Assembly (NCBI RefSeq): GCF_014174165.1
Contig: NZ_JABEQN010000006.1
Location: 62,001-126,000 of the forward strand
Length of the DNA: 64,000 bases
Reading direction: 5' to 3'
From: Gluconacetobacter dulcium
GTDB lineage: Bacteria > Pseudomonadota > Alphaproteobacteria > Acetobacterales > Acetobacteraceae
Shown here: positions 1-7,390 of the stretch, piece after piece
Position numbering within the stretch: position 1 is the stretch's first letter
Layout of the letters: every line of letters starts with the position of its first letter
The notes under the pieces: generated by a model
The model's input: the letters and a program-made list of their open reading frames with translations, nothing else
The model's database searches: none
What the model was told of the DNA's origin: nothing
Program-made: the position numbers and the translations under genes

Positions 1-63
1 CACGATGGCCGCCACCGCGGCGCATCCATCCAGTTCCAGGCGCATCCGCTCCCACCGGCTCAT
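1..63 (-). CDS. Possible 5' end of a divergent gene running off the left edge
   Basis: On the minus strand an ATG at position 63 opens 21 codons without a stop up to the window edge (MSRWERMRLELDGCAAVAAI, then V). A G-rich stretch (GGGGGTGGC) sits just before it and would serve as a ribosome binding site. It would be divergent from pncA with about 90 bp between the two starts. Too little is visible to name a family, and chance openness in this GC-rich DNA is possible. Confidence 0.3.
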   Translation of the reverse strand, partial: MSRWERMRLELDGCAAVAAIV

Positions 64-154
64 GCCACCCCCGTTCCGTCCCCGAATCCCCGATAGCCCG
101 ACCGCCCGAAACGTGCCATCCCTGTTCCGAAACCGTACCGAACGGAGAGCCGCC

Positions 155-757
155 ATGATCCATGTCACATCCCACGATGCGCTGCTGGTCATCGACCTCC
201 AGAACGATTTCCTGCCCGGCGGCGCGCTGGCGGTCCAGCAGGGCGACGCGGTCATCCCGGTCATCAATCACCTGACCCTCCTGCCCTTCGGCCAGCAGGC
301 CGCCAGTCAGGACTGGCATCCGCACGGCCACGTCTCCTTCGCCAGCACCCATGGGCGGAAAGCCACGACCGATCACTGGCCCGACCATTGCGTGGCAGGC
401 ACCCACGGCGCGGCACTGGCGGCCGCCCTGCACCAGTCGCGAATCGGCATGGTGATCCGCAAGGGCCGCGACCCGGATATCGACAGCTATTCGGCCTTCA
501 TGGACAACGACCGCGCCACCCGCACCGGCCTGGATTCGTGGCTGACGGGACTGGGCATAAACCGCGTCTTCATCGCCGGACTGGCCCTGGATTATTGCGT
601 GCGCTTCACCGCCATCGACGCAAAGGCCCTTGGTTTCGAGACGATCGTGGTCGAAGATGCATGCCGCGCGGTCGGCTCCGATCCGCAGGCGACATGGCAG
701 GACCTGGCCCGGCACGGCATCACCCGCGCCCACGCCAGCGAACTCGCCGGCCTGTAG
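155..757 (+). CDS. pncA: Nicotinamidase
   Basis: Isochorismatase-fold amidase of 200 aa that hydrolyses nicotinamide to nicotinate and ammonia in the NAD salvage pathway. The catalytic triad of the family is visible as Asp14 (in DLQNDF), Lys103 (in IRKG) and Cys148 (in DYCV). The metal site is Asp53, His55 and His59 (QDWHPHGH), and the WPDHCVAGT segment is typical of PncA. The ATG at 155 is preceded by GGAGAG; the frame stays open further upstream, but that part resembles no nicotinamidase N terminus. The gene lies 105 bp before the BMP-type transporter operon, so it may be a separate salvage gene or act on a related amide imported by that system. The family assignment is firm; the exact substrate follows from the motifs. 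Confidence 0.88.
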   Translation: MIHVTSHDALLVIDLQNDFLPGGALAVQQGDAVIPVINHLTLLPFGQQAASQDWHPHGHVSFASTHGRKATTDHWPDHCVAGTHGAALAAALHQSRIGMVIRKGRDPDIDSYSAFMDNDRATRTGLDSWLTGLGINRVFIAGLALDYCVRFTAIDAKALGFETIVVEDACRAVGSDPQATWQDLARHGITRAHASELAGL

Positions 758-862
758 AACAGGAGGCGACCCGTTTCCGGGGGGAAACGCCGGCATCGGG
801 TGGGACCGGTGCGGGCGAGCATCGAGAGGGGAAAGCGGAACCATGACCATTCCGGGTCAGGT

Positions 863-1987
863 ATGACCACGCACGCGCCGAACAGACGGCTTCTGACATC
901 CCGACGACATATGCTGGGCCTGGCCGCCGGAGCGGCCAGCAGCGGACTCCTGCGTCCCCCCGGCCTGCGGGCACACCCCCGCCTCCTGCCCCCGATCGCC
1001 GAGGCCGACGCACTGGTCGCCTTCGGCCATACCAGCCCGATCACGGACGGCGGCTGGACGATGATGCACAATCAGGGCGTCGAGGCCGTGCGCCGGGCCT
1101 TCCCCAACCTGCGCACGATCTATGTCGAAAGCGTGCCCTACTCGGCCGACGCCACGCGCATCTTCCGCCAGTTCGTGGCCGAGGGCGCACAGATGGTCAT
1201 CGCCACCTCCAACTACGGCGATTTCATCCGCGACGTCTCCGACCGCGCGCCCGACGTCGCCTTCACGGAATGCGACGGCCACGCCGTCAGCGGCAATCTG
1301 GGCTGGTATTACATCACCCACTGGTATGCCAGCTACATCATCGGCATCGCCGCCGGACTGATGACGCGCACCAACAAGATCGGCTTCATCGGCTCGTTCC
1401 CCATCCCGTCGGTCTATGCCGGCACCAACGCGGTGCTGCTGGGCGCGCGTTCGGTCAACCCGGCGGTCACGATGCAGGCGATTTCGATCAACGCGTGGTT
1501 CGACCCGCAGGCCGCCACCCAGGCCGGCACCGCGCTGGCCGAAAACGGCTGCGACTTCCTGTGCGGCATCATGGACGAACCGGCCTACCTGCGCGTGGCC
1601 GAACAGCGCGGCATCAAGGCCGCGATGTGGAACACCGACATGCGCCAGTACGGCCCCGAGGCCTATGTCAGCTCCGTCACGCTCGATTTCCGCGATTATT
1701 ACGTCTCGCAGGTCCGCGCCCGCCTGGCCGGCACCTGGCAACCCCAGGGCCACTTCCTCACATTGGGCCACGGCGTGGACCGCGATCCGTGGGGCCGCAC
1801 CGTGCCGCCGGAGGTCGCAGCCCAGGCCGATGCGATGCGCACGCGGATCATGGCCGGCTACAACCCGTTTCGCGGCCCGATCCGCGACGCCGCCGGCCGC
1901 CTGCGCGTTCCGGCGGGCGAAGTCATGGAGGACGCCCGGATCTATCAATGGGATTGGGCGGTCGAAGGAGTCACCGGCCTTGACTGA
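863..1987 (+). CDS. BMP-family ABC transporter substrate-binding protein, Tat-exported
   Basis: Periplasmic binding protein of 374 aa of the basic membrane protein (Med/PnrA, BMP) family, whose members bind purine nucleosides or related heterocycles. The N terminus carries a twin-arginine signal (SRRHMLGLAAG) followed by a hydrophobic stretch, so export folded through Tat is likely. Family marks include the PITDGGW motif soon after the signal and the KIGFIGSFPIPSVYAG segment in the middle. The ATG at 863 was chosen because it starts just before the signal peptide; an upstream in-frame start at 800 would add a charged extension. The stop overlaps the start of the ATPase gene, the first of several overlaps that show this is one operon. 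The ligand is not determined by the sequence; a purine-like compound is the best guess from the family. Confidence 0.85.
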   Translation: MTTHAPNRRLLTSRRHMLGLAAGAASSGLLRPPGLRAHPRLLPPIAEADALVAFGHTSPITDGGWTMMHNQGVEAVRRAFPNLRTIYVESVPYSADATRIFRQFVAEGAQMVIATSNYGDFIRDVSDRAPDVAFTECDGHAVSGNLGWYYITHWYASYIIGIAAGLMTRTNKIGFIGSFPIPSVYAGTNAVLLGARSVNPAVTMQAISINAWFDPQAATQAGTALAENGCDFLCGIMDEPAYLRVAEQRGIKAAMWNTDMRQYGPEAYVSSVTLDFRDYYVSQVRARLAGTWQPQGHFLTLGHGVDRDPWGRTVPPEVAAQADAMRTRIMAGYNPFRGPIRDAAGRLRVPAGEVMEDARIYQWDWAVEGVTGLD

Positions 1988-3617
1988 CCTGCCGCACGCC
2001 CGAAACGACGTCCCGCCGCCGATCCCCCCCGGCACCCCCCCGATCCTGCAATTGCAGGGCATCTGCAAATACTTCCCCGGCGTGATCGCCAACCAGGATG
2101 TCAGCCTGGACATCGCACCGGGCGAGATCCACGCCCTGCTGGGCGAAAACGGCGCCGGCAAGTCCACGCTGATGAACGTGGTGACCGGCATCTACCAGCC
2201 CGACGGCGGCGAGATCATCCTCGATGGCTACGGCCAGGTTTTCGCGGCTCCGCAGGATGCCATCCGCGCCGGCATCGGCATGGTCCACCAGCACTTCAAG
2301 CTGGTCCCGGCCTTCACGGTGGCCGAGAACATCCATCTGGGCTGGCGCGACACCCCTTTCCTGGCCTCGTCGAAGGTGCTGGAAGCCCGCACCCGTGCGC
2401 TGTCGGAGCGGTTCGGCTTCTCCGTCCGCCCCGACGCCATCGTGGCCGACCTGTCGGCCGGCGAGCAGCAGCGGGTGGAAATCCTCCGCGTCCTCGCCCG
2501 GCAGGCCCGCCTGCTGATCCTCGACGAGCCGACGGCCGTGCTCACCCCGGCCGAAACGCGCGACCTGTTCCGCGCCCTGCGCGCCTTCCGCGCCCAGGGC
2601 AACGCGGTGATCCTGATCAGCCACAAGCTGGACGAGGTCATCGACATCTCCGACCGCATCAGCATCCTGCGCGCCGGCCGCAATGTCGGCACCTACCGCA
2701 CGGCGGACTGCACCGCCGCCGGCCTCGCCACCACCATGGTCGGGCGCGAGATCGTCCGCCGCGACCTGCGCGCCCGCGCCCCCGGCGCCACCCCCATCGC
2801 CCCCACCCCGGTCCTCAGCCTGCGCGGCGCCACCTGCCGCGACCCGCGCGGCGTGGAAACCCTGCGCGACGTCACGCTCGACCTGCATGGCGGCGAAATC
2901 CTCGGCATCGCCGGCGTCGCCGGCAACGGCCAGCGCGAACTCACGCAGGTCCTCACCGGCATGATGCCCCTGTCGGCGGGCGAAATCCTGCTCGACGGCA
3001 CCCCGGCCCCACTGGCCGACCCCGCCGCCTTCGCCCGCGCCGGCATCGGCCACATCCCCGAAGACCGCCTGCGCAGCGGCCTGGCCCCCGCGCTGGACAT
3101 CACCGACAACATGGCGCTGCGCGAATATGACCGCCCGCCGATCGGCCGCCACGGCCTCTACGACCGTACCGCCGCCAACCACCTGGCCCAGACCATCGTC
3201 GAAGCCGCCGAGGTCAGGGTGCCCGACCTCGCCACCCCCATTCGCAACCTGTCCGGCGGCAACCAGCAAAGGCTGGTGGCAAGGCGCGAGATCCGCATCG
3301 CCAGCCGGGTGCTGGTCGCCGCCTACCCCAGCCGTGGGCTCGATATCGGCGCCATCGCCACCGTCCTGCGCTACCTGACCGAACTGCGCGACCAGGGCGT
3401 CGCAGTGGTCCTGGTCTCAGAGGACCTGGAGGAACTCCTGAACGTCGCCGACCGCATCGGCGTACTGTTCCACGGCCGGCTGATGGCCACGATCGACGCC
3501 GCGACGGCGGACATGGAAACGATCGGCCTGCTGATGGGCGGCCGCTCGGCCCATAACGGCACCCCACATGGCGGCTCGATACCGGACGGCCCGACACAGG
3601 ACGGAGGACAAGCCTGA
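1980..3617 (+). CDS. BMP-type (nucleoside) ABC transporter, double ATP-binding protein
   Basis: A 545-aa cytoplasmic ATPase with two fused ABC domains, as in the sugar and nucleoside (YufO-like) importers. Domain 1 has Walker A GENGAGKST (Lys61), signature LSAGEQQR and Walker B LLILDEPTAVL. Domain 2, from about residue 290, has the degenerate Walker A region GVAGNGQRE, the LSGGNQQR signature and a Walker B region ending in PSRGLD, as usual for this class. The start is read as the TTG at 1980, because GAAGGAG lies about 10 bases upstream and it overlaps the stop of the binding-protein gene; the first ABC domain then starts near residue 22. Its stop overlaps the start of the next permease. It powers the import system encoded by 863-5637. 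Confidence 0.88.
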   Translation: MTDLPHARNDVPPPIPPGTPPILQLQGICKYFPGVIANQDVSLDIAPGEIHALLGENGAGKSTLMNVVTGIYQPDGGEIILDGYGQVFAAPQDAIRAGIGMVHQHFKLVPAFTVAENIHLGWRDTPFLASSKVLEARTRALSERFGFSVRPDAIVADLSAGEQQRVEILRVLARQARLLILDEPTAVLTPAETRDLFRALRAFRAQGNAVILISHKLDEVIDISDRISILRAGRNVGTYRTADCTAAGLATTMVGREIVRRDLRARAPGATPIAPTPVLSLRGATCRDPRGVETLRDVTLDLHGGEILGIAGVAGNGQRELTQVLTGMMPLSAGEILLDGTPAPLADPAAFARAGIGHIPEDRLRSGLAPALDITDNMALREYDRPPIGRHGLYDRTAANHLAQTIVEAAEVRVPDLATPIRNLSGGNQQRLVARREIRIASRVLVAAYPSRGLDIGAIATVLRYLTELRDQGVAVVLVSEDLEELLNVADRIGVLFHGRLMATIDAATADMETIGLLMGGRSAHNGTPHGGSIPDGPTQDGGQA

Positions 3618-4702
3618 TGGCCGGCTCGCTGCAACGCCAACCCACCGTCACACCGGCCCGCAGGCTGGCGTGGCGCGCGGGTGCCGTCGTCACCGCGCTG
3701 GCGATCACCACCCTGTTCCTCGCGCTGTCGGGCCGCGACCCCCGCCTGCTGGCCGACCTGGTGGTCCGTTCCACCGTGGGCTCGCGCTTCGGGCTGGAAG
3801 ACCTAGCCCTGTTCCTCACCCCCCTGCTGCTGACCGGCGCGGCCGTCACCGTCACCGGGCGGATCGGCGTATGGAATATCGGCGCCGAGGGCCAGTTCTA
3901 CGCCGGCGCCATCGGCGCCACGGCCATCGGCCTGTTCCTGCCCGGCCCCGCGTGGCTGGTGCTGCCGCTGATGGCGGCCAGCGGCATCGCCTGCGGCATG
4001 GGCTGGATTCTGGTCCCCGCCCTGGCCCGCGCCTATGCCGGCGTCAACGAGATCATCACCACCCTGCTGCTCAATTTCGTCGCGGGCCTGCTCACCACCT
4101 ACCTGGCGGTCGGCCCATGGCACGACCGCGTCACCGGCGCACTGGCCTCGACCGGCCGCCTGCCGGTACGCATTCCCGAAATCTGGGGCGTGGTCCATTG
4201 GGGTTTCCCGATCGCGCTGGTCATCGTGCTCGCTCTGGCCTGGCTGACCACCCGCACACGCTGGGGCTACCAGATCACCATCGGCGGCGCGAACGAACAG
4301 GCCGCCCGCTACGCCGGCATCCCGGTGCGCGCCCGCATCCTGGGCGTCATGCTGCTGTCCGGCGGGCTGGCCGCCCTGGCGGGCGTGTTCGAAGTCGCCG
4401 GCACCGTGCACCGGCTGCAAGGCGGACTGGCCAACAATTTCGGCTATTTCGGCATCGTGGTCGCGGTTCTGGCACGCGGGTCCTGCCTCAACGTGCTACC
4501 CGCCGCCCTGCTGATGGCCTTCATCCTCAATGCCGGCATCGTCCTGCAAACCCAACAACTGACCGGCTCGGCCGTGCTGGCCATCACCGGACTGGTGCTG
4601 TTCATGATCGCCATCGCCGACGAACTGGCGCACTACCAACCCGTGACGGTCCGCCCCGCTACCGTCGCCCCCGTTACCGTCGGCAAGGAGGCCCGGCCAT
4701 GA
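3617..4702 (+). CDS. BMP-type ABC transporter permease (first)
   Basis: Inner-membrane permease of 361 aa of the BPD_transp_2 family that pairs with BMP binding proteins. Many hydrophobic segments are visible, and the family motifs ERIGVWNIGAEGQ-like (here GRIGVWNIGAEGQF) and NEIITTLLLNFVAG follow each other at the usual distance; the latter is the conserved NEIxxTLMLN segment. The TGATG overlap with the upstream ATPase and the ATGA overlap with the downstream permease indicate translational coupling. An in-frame alternative in the other reading frame of this stretch is a shadow. The role is half of the translocation channel for the imported nucleoside-like compound. Confidence 0.88.
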   Translation: MAGSLQRQPTVTPARRLAWRAGAVVTALAITTLFLALSGRDPRLLADLVVRSTVGSRFGLEDLALFLTPLLLTGAAVTVTGRIGVWNIGAEGQFYAGAIGATAIGLFLPGPAWLVLPLMAASGIACGMGWILVPALARAYAGVNEIITTLLLNFVAGLLTTYLAVGPWHDRVTGALASTGRLPVRIPEIWGVVHWGFPIALVIVLALAWLTTRTRWGYQITIGGANEQAARYAGIPVRARILGVMLLSGGLAALAGVFEVAGTVHRLQGGLANNFGYFGIVVAVLARGSCLNVLPAALLMAFILNAGIVLQTQQLTGSAVLAITGLVLFMIAIADELAHYQPVTVRPATVAPVTVGKEARP

Positions 4703-5637
4703 TCGCACTCCTGACCGGCATGCTCTCCACCGCCGTCCTCGCCGGCGGCGTCCTGGCCCTGGCCGCCCTGGGCGAAGTCCTGGCCGAGCGCGTGGGCGTC
4801 ACCAATCTCGGCGTCGAGGGGCTGATGTCGCTGGGTGCCGTCATCGCCATCATCACCGTGGTCGCCACCCCCAACCCCTGGCTGGGCCTGCTGGCCGCGA
4901 CCATGGCGGGGGCGGCCGGCGGCATGGTCTTCGCCTTCGCCACCGTCATCGTCCGCGCCAATCAGGTACTGTGCGGCCTGGCCATCACCTTTCTCGGCCT
5001 CGGCCTGTCGGCCAGCATCGGCCACGATTACGCGGGCGTGCCCTCGCCCGCCACGTTCGGCCGCGTGCCCGTCCCCGGCCTGTCCTCCCTGCCGATCATC
5101 GGCCCCGCCTTCTTCGGGCAGAACCTGCCGATCTACCTCATCTATCTGCTGCTGCCCGCCCTGGCGCACTGGGTGATGTTCCACACCCGCCACGGTCTGG
5201 CGATGCGCGCGGTCGGCGAAAATCCGGCGGCGGCCGACGCCGCCGGCCTGCCGGTCACCGCCCTGCGCTTCTGGTACGTCACGCTGGGCGCCGGCCTCGC
5301 CGGAGCCGCCGGCGGCTACCTCACCCTCACCTACGTCCCCGTCTGGTCGGAGGGGCTGGTGGCGGGCCGGGGCTGGATCGCGCTGGCCCTGGTCATCTTC
5401 GCCGGCTACCGGCCCTTCGGCGCCACGCTGTCGGGCCTGCTGTTCGGGCTCATCACCGCGCTTTCCTTCGTCGGGCAGGCCCGCAACTGGCCGATCGCCC
5501 CCGCTTTCCTGAACATGCTACCCTATCTGGGCACGATCGCGTTCATCATCGTGCCGGTGGTCGTCTGGCACCGCATGCGCCGCATCATGGCCGCCCCGGC
5601 GGCACTCGGCGTCCCCTATCACCGCGACGTCCGGTAA
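4699..5637 (+). CDS. BMP-type ABC transporter permease (second)
   Basis: Second inner-membrane permease of the same importer, 312 aa, again BPD_transp_2 family. The N-terminal segment ERVGVTNLGVEGLMSLGA is the hallmark of the shorter subunit of BMP-type systems. About eight hydrophobic helices are visible, and the sequence ends with a short basic tail. It starts inside the stop of the first permease (ATGA) and is followed after 10 bp by the Rieske-less oxygenase gene, so transporter and oxygenase appear to be co-transcribed. This coupling suggests that the imported compound is the oxygenase substrate. Confidence 0.88.
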   Translation: MIALLTGMLSTAVLAGGVLALAALGEVLAERVGVTNLGVEGLMSLGAVIAIITVVATPNPWLGLLAATMAGAAGGMVFAFATVIVRANQVLCGLAITFLGLGLSASIGHDYAGVPSPATFGRVPVPGLSSLPIIGPAFFGQNLPIYLIYLLLPALAHWVMFHTRHGLAMRAVGENPAAADAAGLPVTALRFWYVTLGAGLAGAAGGYLTLTYVPVWSEGLVAGRGWIALALVIFAGYRPFGATLSGLLFGLITALSFVGQARNWPIAPAFLNMLPYLGTIAFIIVPVVVWHRMRRIMAAPAALGVPYHRDVR

Positions 5638-5647
5638 GGAGAATCCC

Positions 5648-6520
5648 ATGACCCATCGCGCAGACCAGAACGACCGCGCCGTGCTGGATTCCTGGCACGC
5701 GGTCGGCTTTCTCGAAACACTGGGCACAGCCCCCGCCACGACCCGCCTGCTGGGCGTCGACCTGACCATCCAGCGCGACGCGGACGCCGCGATAACCGTC
5801 CACGCCCAGGGACACGACACCCCCCTGCCGGTCGCCGAACGCTATGGCTGCCTCTGGACCAGCCTCGGCACGCCACCCGCGACCCCGCTCGCGATCCCCG
5901 AAGCCGACGAGCCCGACCGCCGCCTGGTCTGCTGCGGCTCGATCGACGTCCACGCCTCGGGCCTGCGCGTGGTCGAGAACTTCCTCGACATGGCGCATTT
6001 CCCCTTCGTCCACACCAACATCCTGGGCGCCGAACCCCAGACAGAAGTCCTGCGCTACCACACCGAATGGCGGCGCGACGTCGATGAAATCTGGGCCACC
6101 GACTGCCGTTTCCACCAGCCGCAGGCCGCGCTGTCGGCGGTGGGCGGGCAGGACACGGGCTATATCTACCGCGTCGCCTCGCCCTTCGTGACCCTGCTGT
6201 ACAAGACCTGCCCCAACGACGCGCTGCGCCCCGACGTCATCGCCCTGTTCGTCCAGCCGACCGAACCCGAGCGCTGCCGCGCCCACCCGGTCATGTTCCT
6301 GATCGACGATTTCTCGACCCAGGCCGACCTGATCCAGTTCCAGCAGAAGATTTTCCTCCAGGACCGGATCATTCTCGAAAACCAGCGCCCCCGCCTGCTG
6401 CCGCTGGACGCCCGCGCCGAAATCCCGACCCGCGCGGATTCCCTCTCGGTCACCTACCGCCGCTGGCTGAAGCAGAAACAGGTCCGCTACGGCGCCACCA
6501 GCACCCTGCCCGCCGCCTGA
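5648..6520 (+). CDS. Ring-hydroxylating oxygenase catalytic protein lacking the Rieske cluster
   Basis: A 290-aa protein related to the alpha subunits of VanA/NdmA-type Rieske oxygenases. The mononuclear iron motif is present: Asn111, Asp114, His117 and His122 (ENFLDMAHFPFVH), with Asp239 (in LQDRIILENQRP) as the likely carboxylate ligand. The C-terminal RRWL segment is also typical. The N terminus aligns with the family start (NDRAVLDSWHAVG, then LLGVDLTIQRD) but jumps to LPVAERYGCLW, which normally follows the Rieske domain. No CxH or CxxH pair remains, so the [2Fe-2S] site is missing. The full usual length would be about 340-350 aa. The purine N-demethylase subunit NdmC is known to have this architecture and to rely on an external Rieske protein. 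The gene is the last of the BMP transporter operon, with AAGGAGAAT before the ATG. The substrate is unknown; a purine or other N-heterocycle is an inference. Confidence 0.8.
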   Translation: MTHRADQNDRAVLDSWHAVGFLETLGTAPATTRLLGVDLTIQRDADAAITVHAQGHDTPLPVAERYGCLWTSLGTPPATPLAIPEADEPDRRLVCCGSIDVHASGLRVVENFLDMAHFPFVHTNILGAEPQTEVLRYHTEWRRDVDEIWATDCRFHQPQAALSAVGGQDTGYIYRVASPFVTLLYKTCPNDALRPDVIALFVQPTEPERCRAHPVMFLIDDFSTQADLIQFQQKIFLQDRIILENQRPRLLPLDARAEIPTRADSLSVTYRRWLKQKQVRYGATSTLPAA

Positions 6521-6551
6521 CGCCACCACGCCACCACGCCACCACGCCACC
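6520..6551. repeat. Short tandem repeat of an 8-bp unit
   Basis: Just after the oxygenase stop codon the unit CGCCACCA is repeated about four times head to tail. It is noncoding, lies before the terminator-like hairpin, and is probably a slippage product. Confidence 0.6.
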
Positions 6552-6561
6552 GGTCACACCC

Positions 6562-6585
6562 GACCAGGGCACAACCGCCCTGGTC
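6562..6585. terminator. Hairpin between convergent genes, likely bidirectional terminator
   Basis: A perfect 9-bp stem (GACCAGGGC / GCCCTGGTC) with a 6-base loop lies between the convergent oxygenase and FMN reductase genes. There is no clear U tract on either side, so termination efficiency is uncertain. Confidence 0.5.
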
Positions 6586-6591
6586 AGGCTC

Positions 6592-7161
6592 TTACGCCTT
6601 CAGCTTCCGTGCCAGCGCCGCCAGCGCCACCAATTGCCGCGCCAGAAAATCGCGTGTCGCGCCATCGGTCAGTTCCTGCGCCTCGGCATCGATCTTCTGC
6701 CCGGCCTGCCCGATCATCGCCTCAGGCCGGTTGAGCACCATGGCATCGAGAAAGACCAGGCTCTGACGCAGATGATACTGCGCCCGCGCCCCGCCGATCA
6801 TACCCGGCGAAGCCGTCTGGATCGCCACCGGCTTTCCCGCCAGCGGCTGCGGCGTCACGCGTGAGAGCCAGTCGATGGCATTCTTCAGCACACCGGGCAC
6901 CGAGTAATTATATTCGGGCGTCACGATAATCACCCCATCGGCCGCACGGATCTGCTCCGCCATCAGCAGAACGGGCGCCGGAAATCCCTGCTCCTGCACG
7001 TCGGCATCATAGAGCGGAAACGCCCCGACCGAGCCCAGCGCGCCGATGCTCACCCCCTCGGGCGCCAGCGCGGGCAGCGCCTTGGCCACGGCGGCATTGA
7101 GCGAAGCCCTGCGCAGGCTCCCCAGCAGGGTCACGAAATGAAGCGGAACCTGGTCTGCCAT
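6592..7161 (-). CDS. NAD(P)H-dependent FMN reductase (ChrR/SsuE-like flavodoxin fold)
   Basis: A 189-aa flavoprotein of the NADPH-dependent FMN reductase family (flavodoxin-like fold). The FMN phosphate-binding segment GSLRRASLN follows the first beta strand, and the second FMN loop reads PEYNYSVPGVLKNAIDW, both diagnostic. Such enzymes reduce quinones, chromate, azo compounds or free flavins; the substrate cannot be told from the sequence. The second of two adjacent ATG codons (7161) is chosen because GGAGG lies six bases before it; the first would leave only three. The gene stands alone, convergent to the oxygenase operon. A role as reductase partner for the Rieske-less oxygenase is conceivable but not supported by operon structure. 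Confidence 0.82.
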   Translation of the reverse strand: MADQVPLHFVTLLGSLRRASLNAAVAKALPALAPEGVSIGALGSVGAFPLYDADVQEQGFPAPVLLMAEQIRAADGVIIVTPEYNYSVPGVLKNAIDWLSRVTPQPLAGKPVAIQTASPGMIGGARAQYHLRQSLVFLDAMVLNRPEAMIGQAGQKIDAEAQELTDGATRDFLARQLVALAALARKLKA

Positions 7162-7390
7162 CATGCACCTCCGGCAGGCGCGCACCATCCGCGCCCTTCC
7201 CGTCCTCTCCCATGGCGGGCCGGCCCCACGCAATCACAATGCACAGCCGCCCCCCGCCGCCCCGGCAGACCCGACCGGGGGGAACCCCACCCGCCGTCAA
7301 CCGTAAAAGATGGAACATCATCACGTTACGGCCGGTTTCCCGCTTCCGGCTCTCCACCCGCCCGCCACGGCCCAGCACGGAGATCCCTTC

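Noticed and set aside
1971-3269. Long minus-strand open frame opposite the BMP-type ATPase
   Set aside because: It is a GC-rich antisense shadow: low-complexity Gly/Ala/Asp/Gln sequence without domains, opposite a gene with clear ABC motifs.
3568-4698. Upstream extension of the second permease frame
   Set aside because: The part before 4699 is the shifted frame of the first permease; real translation starts at the ATGA overlap.
6520-6551. Tandem CGCCACCA units as a CRISPR array
   Set aside because: The units are contiguous without spacers and far too short for CRISPR repeats.
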